In this document: positions 32,411 through 38,917 of the stretch, one piece after another | Position numbering within the stretch: position 1 is the stretch's first letter | Layout: every line of letters begins with the position of its first letter | NCBI RefSeq assembly: GCF_003725535.1 | Contig: NZ_RJSF01000008.1 | Span: forward strand, 23,365-62,281 | Direction of reading: 5' to 3' | DNA length: 38,917 nucleotides | Source: Nocardioides pocheonensis | GTDB taxonomy: Bacteria; Actinomycetota; Actinomycetes; Propionibacteriales; Nocardioidaceae | Program-made: the position numbers and the translations under genes | The notes under the pieces: generated by a model | What the model saw: the letters and a program-made list of their open reading frames with translations, nothing else | The model's database searches: none | Told to the model about the DNA's origin: nothing

Positions 32411-35074
32411 ATGAGCAAGCTCGTGTACGACTTCGCAGAGGGTGACAAGGACCAGAAGGACCTGCTCGGCGGCAAGGGAGCGAACCTCGCCGAGATGACC
32501 CGGCTCGGGCTGCCGGTGCCGCCCGGCTTCATCATCAGCACCGACGCCTGCCGCGAGTACCTCGCCGAGGGGCGCGTGCCGGTGCGGCTGGCCGCCCAGA
32601 TCACCGATCACCTCGCGACGCTCGAGTACGCCATGGGCAAGCAGCTCGGACAGCCCGACGACCCGTTGCTCGTGGCGGTGCGCTCGGGTGCGAAGTTCTC
32701 GATGCCCGGGATGATGGAGACGGTCCTCAACGTCGGCCTCAACGACGAGTCGGTCCTGGGCCTGGCGGCCACGTCGAGCAACGAGCGGTTCGCCTGGGAC
32801 TCCTACCGCCGGCTCCTGCAGATGTTCGGCGCCACGGTGATGGGCATCGAGGGCGACGTCTTCCACGACGCCCTCGACGCCCTGAAGGCCGAGCGCGGCG
32901 TCACGGCCGACACGGGGCTCGAGGCCGACGACCTCAAGGGTCTGGTCACGACGTACCAGGAGCTGATCGAGAAGCACGCCGGCCGCCCGTTCCCCCAGGA
33001 GCCCCGCGAGCAGCTCGACCTGGCCGTGAACGCGGTGTTCGACTCGTGGAACACCGACCGGGCCCGGCTCTACCGCCGCCAGGAGCGCATCCCGGACGAC
33101 CTGGGTACCGCGGTCACCGTCATCGCGATGGTCTTCGGCAACCGCGGCGAGCACTCCGGCACGGGTGTCGCCTTCACGCGTGACCCTTCGACCGGCAAGC
33201 AGGGCGTCTACGGGGACTACCTGGAGAACGCCCAGGGCGAGGACGTCGTGGCCGGCATCCGCAACACGCTGCCGCTCGCCGAGCTCGAGCGGATCGACAA
33301 GACGTCGTACCACGAGCTGATCCGGATCATGGACGTGCTCGAGAAGCACTACCGCGACATGTGCGACATCGAGTTCACCATCGAGCACGGCAAGCTCTGG
33401 ATGCTGCAGACGCGCGTCGGCAAGCGCACGCCCGAGGCTGCGTTCCGGATCGCGCGCCACATGGTGGCCGAGCGGCTGATCGATGAGGACGAGGCGCTCC
33501 AGCGGGTCACCGGCGCGCAGCTGGCCCAGCTGATGTTCCCCCGCTTCGAGGAGAGCACCGACCACGACCTGCTCGCCACCGGCATGGGCGCCTCGCCGGG
33601 TGCGGCGGTCGGCAAGGCGGTCTTCGACTCCGCCACGGCCGTCGAGTGGGCTGCCCGTGGGGAGCACGTGATCCTGGTGCGCAAGGAGACCAACCCCGAC
33701 GACCTGCACGGCATGGTCGCGGCCCAGGGCATCCTGACCAGCCGCGGTGGCAAGACCTCGCACGCGGCCGTGGTCGCGCGCGGCATGGGCCGCACCTGCG
33801 TGTGCGGTGCCGAGGCGCTGGACGTCGACGCGGCGGCCCGCACGGTCACCGTCCGCGACGGGCGCACACTGCACGAGGGGGATGTGATCTCCATCGACGG
33901 CACCACGGGCGCGGTGTACGCCGGCGAGGTGCCGGTGCGCGACTCCCTGATCGTCCGGCACTTCGAGGGCGAGGCGGAGACCGACGCCGACGAGCTGGTC
34001 GGGGCGGTGGCGACCGCGATGGCCCGTGCCGACTCCGCGCGCCGGCTCCGGGTCCGGGCCAACGCCGACACCGCCGAGGACGCTGCCCGCGCACGCCGGT
34101 TCGGGGCGGAGGGGATCGGCCTGTGCCGGACCGAGCACATGTTCCTGGGTGAGCGCCGTCAGCTGATCGAGGACCTGATCATCGCGGAGTCGACCGAGGC
34201 GCAGGAGGCCGCGCTCGCCGAGCTGCTGCCCCTGCAACGGCAGGACTTCACCGAGATCCTCGAGGCGATGGACGGCCTGCCGGTGACGATCCGGCTGATC
34301 GACCCCCCGCTGCACGAGTTCCTGCCCGACCTCACCGAGCTCTCCGTGAAGGTGGCCCGCCAGGAGGACGCCGGCAAGATCGACGAGCACGACCGGGTGC
34401 TGCTCGACCACGTCCGCCGACTGGACGAGGAGAACCCCATGCTCGGGCTCCGCGGGGTCCGGCTCGGCATCCTGATCCCCGGGCTCTTCGAGATGCAGAC
34501 CCGGGCGATCCTCGAGGCGGCGGCCGACCGGAGGGACGCGGGCGGCGACCCGCAGCCGGAGATCATGATCCCGCTGGTGGCCAGCGTCCGGGAGTTCGAC
34601 GTCGTCCGCCGGCACCTCGACAAGGTGGCTGCCGAGGTCAAGGCGGAGCGGGGCGAGGTGCCCTACAAGCTGGGCACGATGATCGAGCTGCCGCGCGCGG
34701 CGATCCTCGCCGACCGGATCGCCCGATCGGCCGAGTTCTTCTCGTTCGGCACCAACGACCTGACCCAGATGACGTGGGGTTTCTCGCGCGACGACGTCGA
34801 GGCGTCGTTCTTCTCGCCGTACCTGGAGAACGGGATCTTCGACGTCTCGCCGTTCGAGTCGCTCGACACGCTGGGCGTCGGGGAGTTCGTGCGGATCGGC
34901 ACCGAGAAGGGCCGGTCCACCCGCCCCGACCTGCACGTCGGGGTGTGCGGCGAGCATGGCGGCGACCCGCACTCGATCCACTTCTTCCACGGGGTCGGCC
35001 TCGACTACGTGTCCTGCTCGCCGTTCCGGGTGCCGGTCGCGCGGCTCGAGGCCGGACGGGCCGCGCTGGACTGA
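32411..35074 (+). CDS. ppdK: Pyruvate, phosphate dikinase
   Basis: 887 aa, full length. Interconverts pyruvate + ATP + Pi and PEP + AMP + PPi. The N-terminal ATP-grasp domain starts LLGGKGANLAEMTRLGLPVP. The swivelling phosphohistidine domain contains TSRGGKTSHAAVVARGMG with the catalytic His at about 451. The C-terminal PEP/pyruvate barrel contains GVCGEHGGDP with the catalytic Cys at about 846. ATG at 32411 follows GGAGGA; an in-frame upstream start at 32291 is rejected. No DUF299 regulatory protein gene is adjacent. Confidence 0.97.
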   Translation: MSKLVYDFAEGDKDQKDLLGGKGANLAEMTRLGLPVPPGFIISTDACREYLAEGRVPVRLAAQITDHLATLEYAMGKQLGQPDDPLLVAVRSGAKFSMPGMMETVLNVGLNDESVLGLAATSSNERFAWDSYRRLLQMFGATVMGIEGDVFHDALDALKAERGVTADTGLEADDLKGLVTTYQELIEKHAGRPFPQEPREQLDLAVNAVFDSWNTDRARLYRRQERIPDDLGTAVTVIAMVFGNRGEHSGTGVAFTRDPSTGKQGVYGDYLENAQGEDVVAGIRNTLPLAELERIDKTSYHELIRIMDVLEKHYRDMCDIEFTIEHGKLWMLQTRVGKRTPEAAFRIARHMVAERLIDEDEALQRVTGAQLAQLMFPRFEESTDHDLLATGMGASPGAAVGKAVFDSATAVEWAARGEHVILVRKETNPDDLHGMVAAQGILTSRGGKTSHAAVVARGMGRTCVCGAEALDVDAAARTVTVRDGRTLHEGDVISIDGTTGAVYAGEVPVRDSLIVRHFEGEAETDADELVGAVATAMARADSARRLRVRANADTAEDAARARRFGAEGIGLCRTEHMFLGERRQLIEDLIIAESTEAQEAALAELLPLQRQDFTEILEAMDGLPVTIRLIDPPLHEFLPDLTELSVKVARQEDAGKIDEHDRVLLDHVRRLDEENPMLGLRGVRLGILIPGLFEMQTRAILEAAADRRDAGGDPQPEIMIPLVASVREFDVVRRHLDKVAAEVKAERGEVPYKLGTMIELPRAAILADRIARSAEFFSFGTNDLTQMTWGFSRDDVEASFFSPYLENGIFDVSPFESLDTLGVGEFVRIGTEKGRSTRPDLHVGVCGEHGGDPHSIHFFHGVGLDYVSCSPFRVPVARLEAGRAALD

Positions 35075-35095
35075 CCGCGGCGCCCGTCGCCCGGA

Positions 35096-35647
35096 TCAGC
35101 CCGCGATCGCCTGGGCCGCGAGGGCCAGGTCGTCCACCCCGCGCGCCAGCTCGGTGGGCCGGTCGGTGGTCAGGTCGAGGTGGAAGCCGTACAGGGCCGA
35201 GTCGACCAGGGTGACGATCCGGCCGACCCGTCGGGGCGACGCGCCGCAGCGCATGAAGTAGTCACGGAGCGCGGCCGCCCAGGCCGCGTTGCTCGCGCGC
35301 GCGTCGCTGAGGTAGGGCTCGCGTCCGATCAGGCCCGTGGCCGCCGCCTGGCAGTAGACGTCGAGGCACCGGGACAGCGGCTGGGTCTGGTACGCCGCCC
35401 ACAGCCGGTTCACGCCGGACCGCACCGAGGCGGCGCCGGGGAGGGCCTCCACCTGGGCCACGGCCCGCTCCGACGTGCGCGCGACCACCGCGGAGACCAG
35501 GGCGTCGCGGCTGGTGAAGTGGTAGATCAGCATCCGGTCGCTGGTGCCCACCGCTGCAGCGACGGGCCGCAGGGACAGGCCGATCAGCCCGTGCGCGAGG
35601 ACGTGGTCGCTGATCCGGTCGAGCAGGTCGTCCCGGTCCATCGCCAT
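35096..35647 (-). CDS. TetR-family repressor
   Basis: 183 aa, ATG at 35647 (a second ATG at 35641). The N-terminal helix-turn-helix reads GLSLRPVAAAVGTSDRMLIYHF, typical TetR. The ligand-binding part is not assigned. It is divergent from an SMR efflux gene, and two palindromes of the same architecture lie between the starts (35657-35670 and 35677-35700), so it very probably represses both itself and the exporter until an inducing cation or drug binds. Confidence 0.92.
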   Translation of the reverse strand: MAMDRDDLLDRISDHVLAHGLIGLSLRPVAAAVGTSDRMLIYHFTSRDALVSAVVARTSERAVAQVEALPGAASVRSGVNRLWAAYQTQPLSRCLDVYCQAAATGLIGREPYLSDARASNAAWAAALRDYFMRCGASPRRVGRIVTLVDSALYGFHLDLTTDRPTELARGVDDLALAAQAIAG

Positions 35648-35656
35648 GGACCAAAC

Positions 35657-35670
35657 GTAGCATGTGCTAC
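35657..35670. promoter_or_regulatory. Operator O1, TetR/SMR intergenic region
   Basis: Perfect 14-bp palindrome GTAGCATGTGCTAC, 10 bp before the TetR start codon on the minus strand. Shares the core GTAGC-N4-GCTAC with O2; centres are 25 bp apart. A possible -10 (TACATT, 35668-35673) for the SMR gene overlaps its right edge. Confidence 0.7.
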
Positions 35671-35676
35671 ATTGGA

Positions 35677-35700
35677 GGTATGTAGCGAGTGCTACATACC
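35677..35700. promoter_or_regulatory. Operator O2, TetR/SMR intergenic region
   Basis: Perfect inverted repeat with 10-bp arms, GGTATGTAGC and GCTACATACC, around a 4-bp spacer GAGT. The core GTAGC-N4-GCTAC equals that of O1. It lies upstream of the chosen SMR start in the probable transcript start region, where binding would block transcription. Confidence 0.75.
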
Positions 35701-35745
35701 GACGGCCCGCGAGGCGGTCGGCACGGTTTCGGAGGAGTGGTTCAG

Positions 35746-36075
35746 GTGCTCGGCGCAGCGGTGTTGCTGGTGGTCGCGATCGCGGTGGAGGTCGGTGCGA
35801 CGGCGATCCTGCCGAAGGCGGCCGGGTTCACCCAGCCGGCGTGGAGCGCGGTCGTCCTCGGTGGCTACGCCGCGTCGATCTGGCTGCTGGCGGTCGTGGT
35901 GCGGTCGATCCCGGTGAGCGTCGCGTACGCCGTCTGGGCGGGTCTCGGCACCGCCGCCGTCGCGGTGATCGGGTATCTCTGGCTCGGGGAGTCGATGGGC
36001 TGGCTCAAGGCCGTGTCGCTCGGCCTGATCGTGCTCGGTGTGATCGGCCTGAACCTGGTGGCGAGCCACTCCTAG
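35746..36075 (+). CDS. Small multidrug resistance (SMR) family exporter
   Basis: 109 aa, four transmembrane helices, the standard SMR length. The essential proton/substrate Glu is E15 in VVAIAVEVGATAILPKA. GFTQPAWSAVVLGGYAASIW, AYAVWAGLGTAAVAVIG and LIVLGVIGLNL match the Mmr/EmrE type. It works as an antiparallel dimer exporting quaternary or lipophilic cations by proton antiport. GTG at 35746 is chosen because GGAGGAG lies 9 nt upstream and it places TM1 at the N-terminus; a GTG at 35689 would add 19 non-membrane residues but also has a GGAGG 10 nt before it. Confidence 0.92.
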   Translation: MLGAAVLLVVAIAVEVGATAILPKAAGFTQPAWSAVVLGGYAASIWLLAVVVRSIPVSVAYAVWAGLGTAAVAVIGYLWLGESMGWLKAVSLGLIVLGVIGLNLVASHS

Positions 36076-36129
36076 ACCGTCGCCAAACCCGGGTGCGCGA
36101 AGCCCCGGCAACAGGGACAATCGCCTCTC

Positions 36130-37824
36130 GTGGGTCACGTGGACGTCGCCGGAGTGCGCTACGAGCTGCCCGACGGCCGGGTGCTGCTCGACGACGTCGC
36201 GTTCCGGGTCGGCGACGGCGCGAAGGTCGCCCTCGTCGGCGCCAACGGGGCCGGCAAGACGACCCTGCTGCGGATCATCACCGGCCAGCTCACGCCGCAC
36301 GCCGGTGCCGTGACCCGCTCGGGCGGTCTCGGTGTGATGCGACAGGCGGTCGGGCAGGGCCTGGGGGAGGACCCCACCGTCGCCGACCTGCTCCTGTCGG
36401 TCGCGCCTGCGCGGGTGCGGGAGGCCGCCGCCGAGGTCGACCGGCTCGAGCAGCGGCTGATGGACGTCGACGACGAGGCGACCCAGATGCGGTACGCCGC
36501 CGCGCTCGCGGAGTTCGGCGACGCGGGCGGCTACGACATCGAGGTCGTCTGGGACGGCTGCTGCACCGAGGCGCTCGGGGTCGGCTTCGACCGGGCGAAG
36601 TACCGCGCGCTCGGCACGCTCTCGGGCGGTGAGCAGAAGCGCCTGGTGCTGGAGTACCTCCTCGCCGGGCCCGACGAGGTGCTGCTGCTCGACGAGCCGG
36701 ACAACTACCTCGACGTGCCCGGCAAGGTCTGGCTGGAGCAACGGATCCGGGAGTCGGCGAAGACGGTCCTGTTCATCAGCCACGACCGGGAGCTGCTGGC
36801 CAACACCGCGACGCGGATCATCACCGTCGAGCTGGGCGCCGCGGGCAACACGGCCTGGACGCACCCCGGCGGGTTCGCGTCGTACCACGAGGCCCGGAGG
36901 GACCGCTTCGCCCGCTTCGAGGAGCTGCGGCGCCGGTGGGACGAGGAGCACGCCAAGCTGAAGGCGCTCGTGCTGCGCTACAAGATCAAGGCGGAGTACA
37001 ACGACGGTCTCGCGTCGCAGTACAAGGCCGCCCAGACCCGGCTGCGCAAGTTCGAGGACGCCGGACCGCCCCAGGCGATCCCGCGCGAGCAGCAGGTGAC
37101 GATGCGCCTCACCGGCGGTCGCACCGGGAAGCGAGCGGTGGTCTGCGAGTCGCTCGAGCTCACCGGGCTGATGCGGCCCTTCGACCTCGAGGTCTGGTAC
37201 GGCGAGCGCGTCGCCGTGCTCGGCTCCAACGGGTCGGGCAAGTCGCACTTCCTGCGCCTGCTGGCGGCGGGTGGCTCCGACCCCGACGTCGAGCACCGTC
37301 CCGTCGGCGAGGCCGAGATCCTGCCCGTGCGCCACTCCGGCAAGGCCAAGCTGGGTGCGCGCGTGCGCCCGGGCTGGTTCGTCCAGACCCACGAGCACCC
37401 GGAGCTGATCGGCCGGACCCTGCTCGAGGTGCTCCACCGCGGCGACGGCTCGCCCCAGGGGCGCGCCGGCATGGGCCGCGAGCAGGCTTCTCGGGTCCTC
37501 GACCGGTACGAGCTCGCGCACGCCGCGGAGCAAGCGTTCGAGTCGCTCTCGGGCGGTCAGCAGGCGCGCTTCCAGGTGCTGCTGCTCGAGCTCTCCGGTG
37601 CGACGCTGCTGCTGCTGGACGAGCCCACCGACAACCTCGACGTGGAGTCCGCCGAGGCGCTGGAGGAGGGCCTGGCGCAGTTCCAGGGCACCGTGCTCGC
37701 GGTCACCCACGACCGCTGGTTCGCCCGTGGCTTCGACCGCTTCGTGGTGTTCGGCGAGGACGGCTCGGTCTACGAGTCCGACGTGCCGGTCTGGGACGAG
37801 GGCCGGGTCCAGCGGGTGCGGTAG
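36130..37824 (+). CDS. ABC-F family ATPase (two ABC domains, no membrane domain)
   Basis: 564 aa, GTG start. First ABC: Walker A GANGAGKTT (about 37), signature LSGGEQKRLVLEYL, Walker B VLLLDEPDNYLD. Second ABC: Walker A GSNGSGKSH (about 372), signature SLSGGQQARFQVLLL, Walker B LLLLDEPTDNLD. The helical linker between domains (about 255-320, rich in Arg/Lys/Glu) fits the P-site tRNA interaction motif of ABC-F proteins. These act on ribosomes as translation factors or antibiotic-resistance (ribosome protection) proteins; which applies cannot be told. It lies 54 bp after the SMR gene. Confidence 0.92.
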   Translation: MGHVDVAGVRYELPDGRVLLDDVAFRVGDGAKVALVGANGAGKTTLLRIITGQLTPHAGAVTRSGGLGVMRQAVGQGLGEDPTVADLLLSVAPARVREAAAEVDRLEQRLMDVDDEATQMRYAAALAEFGDAGGYDIEVVWDGCCTEALGVGFDRAKYRALGTLSGGEQKRLVLEYLLAGPDEVLLLDEPDNYLDVPGKVWLEQRIRESAKTVLFISHDRELLANTATRIITVELGAAGNTAWTHPGGFASYHEARRDRFARFEELRRRWDEEHAKLKALVLRYKIKAEYNDGLASQYKAAQTRLRKFEDAGPPQAIPREQQVTMRLTGGRTGKRAVVCESLELTGLMRPFDLEVWYGERVAVLGSNGSGKSHFLRLLAAGGSDPDVEHRPVGEAEILPVRHSGKAKLGARVRPGWFVQTHEHPELIGRTLLEVLHRGDGSPQGRAGMGREQASRVLDRYELAHAAEQAFESLSGGQQARFQVLLLELSGATLLLLDEPTDNLDVESAEALEEGLAQFQGTVLAVTHDRWFARGFDRFVVFGEDGSVYESDVPVWDEGRVQRVR

Positions 37825-37852
37825 GCGGCTCCCGGATCCCGTCAGGCCTGCG

Positions 37853-37948
37853 CTATCGGCTGAGGACGAGGATCAACACCGCCGTGACGACGATCGACAG
37901 CAACAACGATCCTGCGCAACCGAGGCGGTTGCTGAAGAAGAAGAACAT
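37853..37948 (-). CDS. 31-aa small membrane protein (MFFFFSNR family)
   Basis: 31 codons plus stop, ATG at 37948. The protein starts MFFFFSNRLGCAGSLLLSIV and continues as one transmembrane helix, ending in LVLSR. A GGAG ribosome-binding site lies 6 nt before the ATG. The Phe run followed by SNR-x-G-C-x-GS is, from memory, a recurrent pattern of tiny actinobacterial proteins of unknown function. Its small size makes it easy to miss. It lies in the 319-bp gap between the ABC-F and HNH genes. Confidence 0.75.
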   Translation of the reverse strand: MFFFFSNRLGCAGSLLLSIVVTAVLILVLSR

Positions 37949-37971
37949 GAGGGTCTCCGTCGTGAGTCGGT

Positions 37972-38023
37972 GGGACCCGGGCCTTCGGCTACGACGGGGA
38001 ACGCTGCCCCGCCCGGGCGTCCC
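37972..38023. terminator. Large imperfect hairpin between the HNH and small membrane protein genes
   Basis: GGGACCCGGGC at 37972-37982 pairs with GCCCGGGCGTCCC at 38011-38023 (one-base bulge), with an inner GGGG/CCCC. It lies downstream of the HNH stop on the minus strand and upstream of the 31-aa gene. It may terminate the HNH transcript or be part of the small gene's leader. No T-run. Confidence 0.4.
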
Positions 38024-38143
38024 GGCCAGGTACCCCCGCGCGACCTGGTCACGCTCGTCGCCGCGGTGTCAGGTCTCACACGCGCTCGCGTCCCATGCCC
38101 GTGGGCACGCCGGTGGCCCCGCCGGGTCGCGGCGGGGTGCGGG

Positions 38144-38917
38144 TCAGCTGGTTCGTCGGTGCGGTGGCGGCTCGACCGGATCCGGGGTGAGCTCGGTGGT
38201 GCCGGTGCGGTCGCGGTGCCAGGTGTGTCCGTGGGGGCTGTGCCAGAGGTACTCACCGGGGGTCAGCATGGTGTAGGTCCAGCCGCCGTGGGTCTTCATC
38301 CGGTGGTGGCGTCTGCAGAGCGCGGCGAGGTTGTCGCTCGACGTCGGGCCGCCTTGCTCCCAGGGGACGAGGTGGTCCTTGTCGCAGCCTCGGGCGGGGC
38401 GGTTGCACCAGGGGAACACGCAGGTGCGGTCCCGGAGCTCGATCTGCTCGGTGAGTGTGGGGCTGGGTTGGTAGCCGGTCGAGTGCAGGGTCTCCGCGAG
38501 GTCGAGCACCGGCCGCACGGTGATCCTCGTGGTCCCGGTGGTGGAGCCTGCCCCGCACCACTCGGCGACCTGCCCGGTCGTGACGAGGTGCCCGCCGGCG
38601 TTCTCCAGCCACGCCGGGGCGTTGCGGTCGCCCGAGCGGAGGGCGGCTTCGGAGAGGTGCACGTAGAGCACGACGTCGCGGGCCTTCGGGCTGGTTGAGG
38701 CGCCCAACGGAGTGGTTGAGCCGCTCAGTTGGGTGGTTGAGCCTGCCGAAACCACCGGGTCCGGACTCTCGAACTCCAGCGCCTGCTCACCACGCGCCAG
38801 CATCCCGACGGCCAACGACCGGCGCACGTCGAGCGACTCGGTGTTGCCGAGCTCGGCCAACTGCTCGGCTCCGCGCCGGACGGCGTCGTCGAGGTCGATG
38901 GCGTCGGCGAGGTCGAG
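38144..38917 (-). CDS. DUF222/HNH endonuclease-domain protein (5' end outside window)
   Basis: C-terminal at least 258 codons; the frame is open to the right edge, so the start lies beyond the window. The HNH nuclease motif is complete: CVFPWCNRPARGCDKDHLVP, then WEQGGPTSSDNLAALCRRHHRMK. The upstream part resembles the DUF222 region that accompanies HNH in many actinobacterial multi-copy families. A low-complexity insert (GSTTQLS-GSTTPLG-ASTSPKA, three 7-residue units) is encoded by a REP-like palindrome plus 21-bp tandem repeats at 38691-38758. Proposed mobile or selfish element-related nuclease; substrate unknown. Confidence 0.85.
   Translation of the reverse strand, partial: LDLADAIDLDDAVRRGAEQLAELGNTESLDVRRSLAVGMLARGEQALEFESPDPVVSAGSTTQLSGSTTPLGASTSPKARDVVLYVHLSEAALRSGDRNAPAWLENAGGHLVTTGQVAEWCGAGSTTGTTRITVRPVLDLAETLHSTGYQPSPTLTEQIELRDRTCVFPWCNRPARGCDKDHLVPWEQGGPTSSDNLAALCRRHHRMKTHGGWTYTMLTPGEYLWHSPHGHTWHRDRTGTTELTPDPVEPPPHRRTS
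38691..38758. repeat. REP-like palindrome with 21-bp tandem repeats inside the HNH gene
   Basis: TGGTTGAG recurs at 38692, 38713 and 38734, a 21-bp period. The last unit is part of the palindrome GGTGGTTGAGCCTGCCGAAA followed by CCACCGG (38731-38758), whose ends GGTGGTT/AACCACC are complementary. On the minus strand this reads as the REP-like GGTTTCGGCAGGCTCAACC. It is translated in frame as Ser/Thr/Gly heptapeptides. Confidence 0.65.

Noticed and set aside
32252-34990. 912-codon open frame antisense to pyruvate phosphate dikinase
   Set aside because: The + strand protein has all PPDK motifs; the antisense frame is Arg/Leu/Gly/Val-rich without domains, as expected for the codon-bias shadow of a high-GC gene.
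35680-35685. GGAGG followed by ATG-TAG, a possible start-stop regulatory uORF before the SMR gene
   Set aside because: Spacing from GGAGG to the ATG is one base, too short for initiation, and the bases are fully explained by the palindromic operator O2.
35689-35745. Longer SMR protein from GTG at 35689
   Set aside because: It would add 19 hydrophilic residues before TM1, unlike SMR proteins; the GGAGGAG before 35746 gives the standard length. Not fully excluded.
1-38917. tRNA, rRNA, CRISPR array, integrase, transposase or replication origin
   Set aside because: Looked for and none recognised: no regularly spaced direct repeats, no tRNA-like cloverleaf, and no recombinase motifs among the proteins. 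A tRNAscan and Infernal run would settle the RNA question.

Overview
This is high-GC actinobacterial DNA, most likely from Nocardioides or a close relative (Nocardioidaceae). The basis is the gene order S10-spc-secY-adk-map-infA-rpmJ-rpsM-K-D-rpoA-rplQ with truA nearby, short-form adenylate kinase, an L4 protein carrying an actinobacterial 'sunset'-like tail, a DUF222/HNH protein at the right edge, and REP-like palindromes of the GGTTTCGACAGGCTCAACC type. No tRNA, rRNA, CRISPR array, phage gene or transposase was seen.

Layout. 1-3785: a secreted SGNH hydrolase (-), trmB (+), a class III aminotransferase (-) whose 3' end overlaps trmB, and a secreted GH16-fold protein (-). 3786-4198: a gene-free leader of about 410 nt before the ribosomal superoperon. 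4199-21792: the ribosomal superoperon, all on +. It runs S10 cluster (rpsJ to rpsQ), spc cluster (rplN to rplO, then secY, adk, map), one alpha/beta hydrolase, then infA, rpmJ, rpsM, rpsK, rpsD, rpoA and rplQ, ending at a strong hairpin. Breaks with hairpins occur before rplN, before secY, before infA, between rpmJ and rpsM, and before rpoA. These are the natural places for internal promoters, attenuation or processing.

21862-25846 (all -) interrupts the usual rplQ-truA neighbourhood. It holds a YczE-like membrane protein, a 103-aa WXG100-like protein, a 682-aa polymorphic toxin with a C-terminal PD-(D/E)XK-type CdiA-like nuclease domain, and an overlapping 327-aa protein of unknown family that should be its immunity protein. 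truA follows on +.

26733-29075: a receiver/thioredoxin-like/thioredoxin-reductase fusion flavoprotein that has lost its redox cysteines (-), and an RsmC-like methyltransferase (+). 29083-32255 (all -) is a tightly overlapping five-gene redox operon: Ser/Thr-rich membrane-anchored protein, ApbE flavin transferase, bis-heme ferric-reductase-like membrane protein, NuoF-like flavo/iron-sulfur protein and a 3-Cys ferredoxin. It reads as a path from a soluble donor through flavin and FeS to membrane heme and perhaps an extracytoplasmic flavinylated acceptor. I consider it the best candidate for an undescribed system here.

32411-38917: pyruvate phosphate dikinase (+), a divergent TetR/SMR efflux pair sharing two matched palindromic operators, an ABC-F ATPase (+), a 31-codon membrane protein (-), and the 3' part of a DUF222/HNH endonuclease gene (-) containing a REP-like palindrome read as in-frame heptapeptide repeats.
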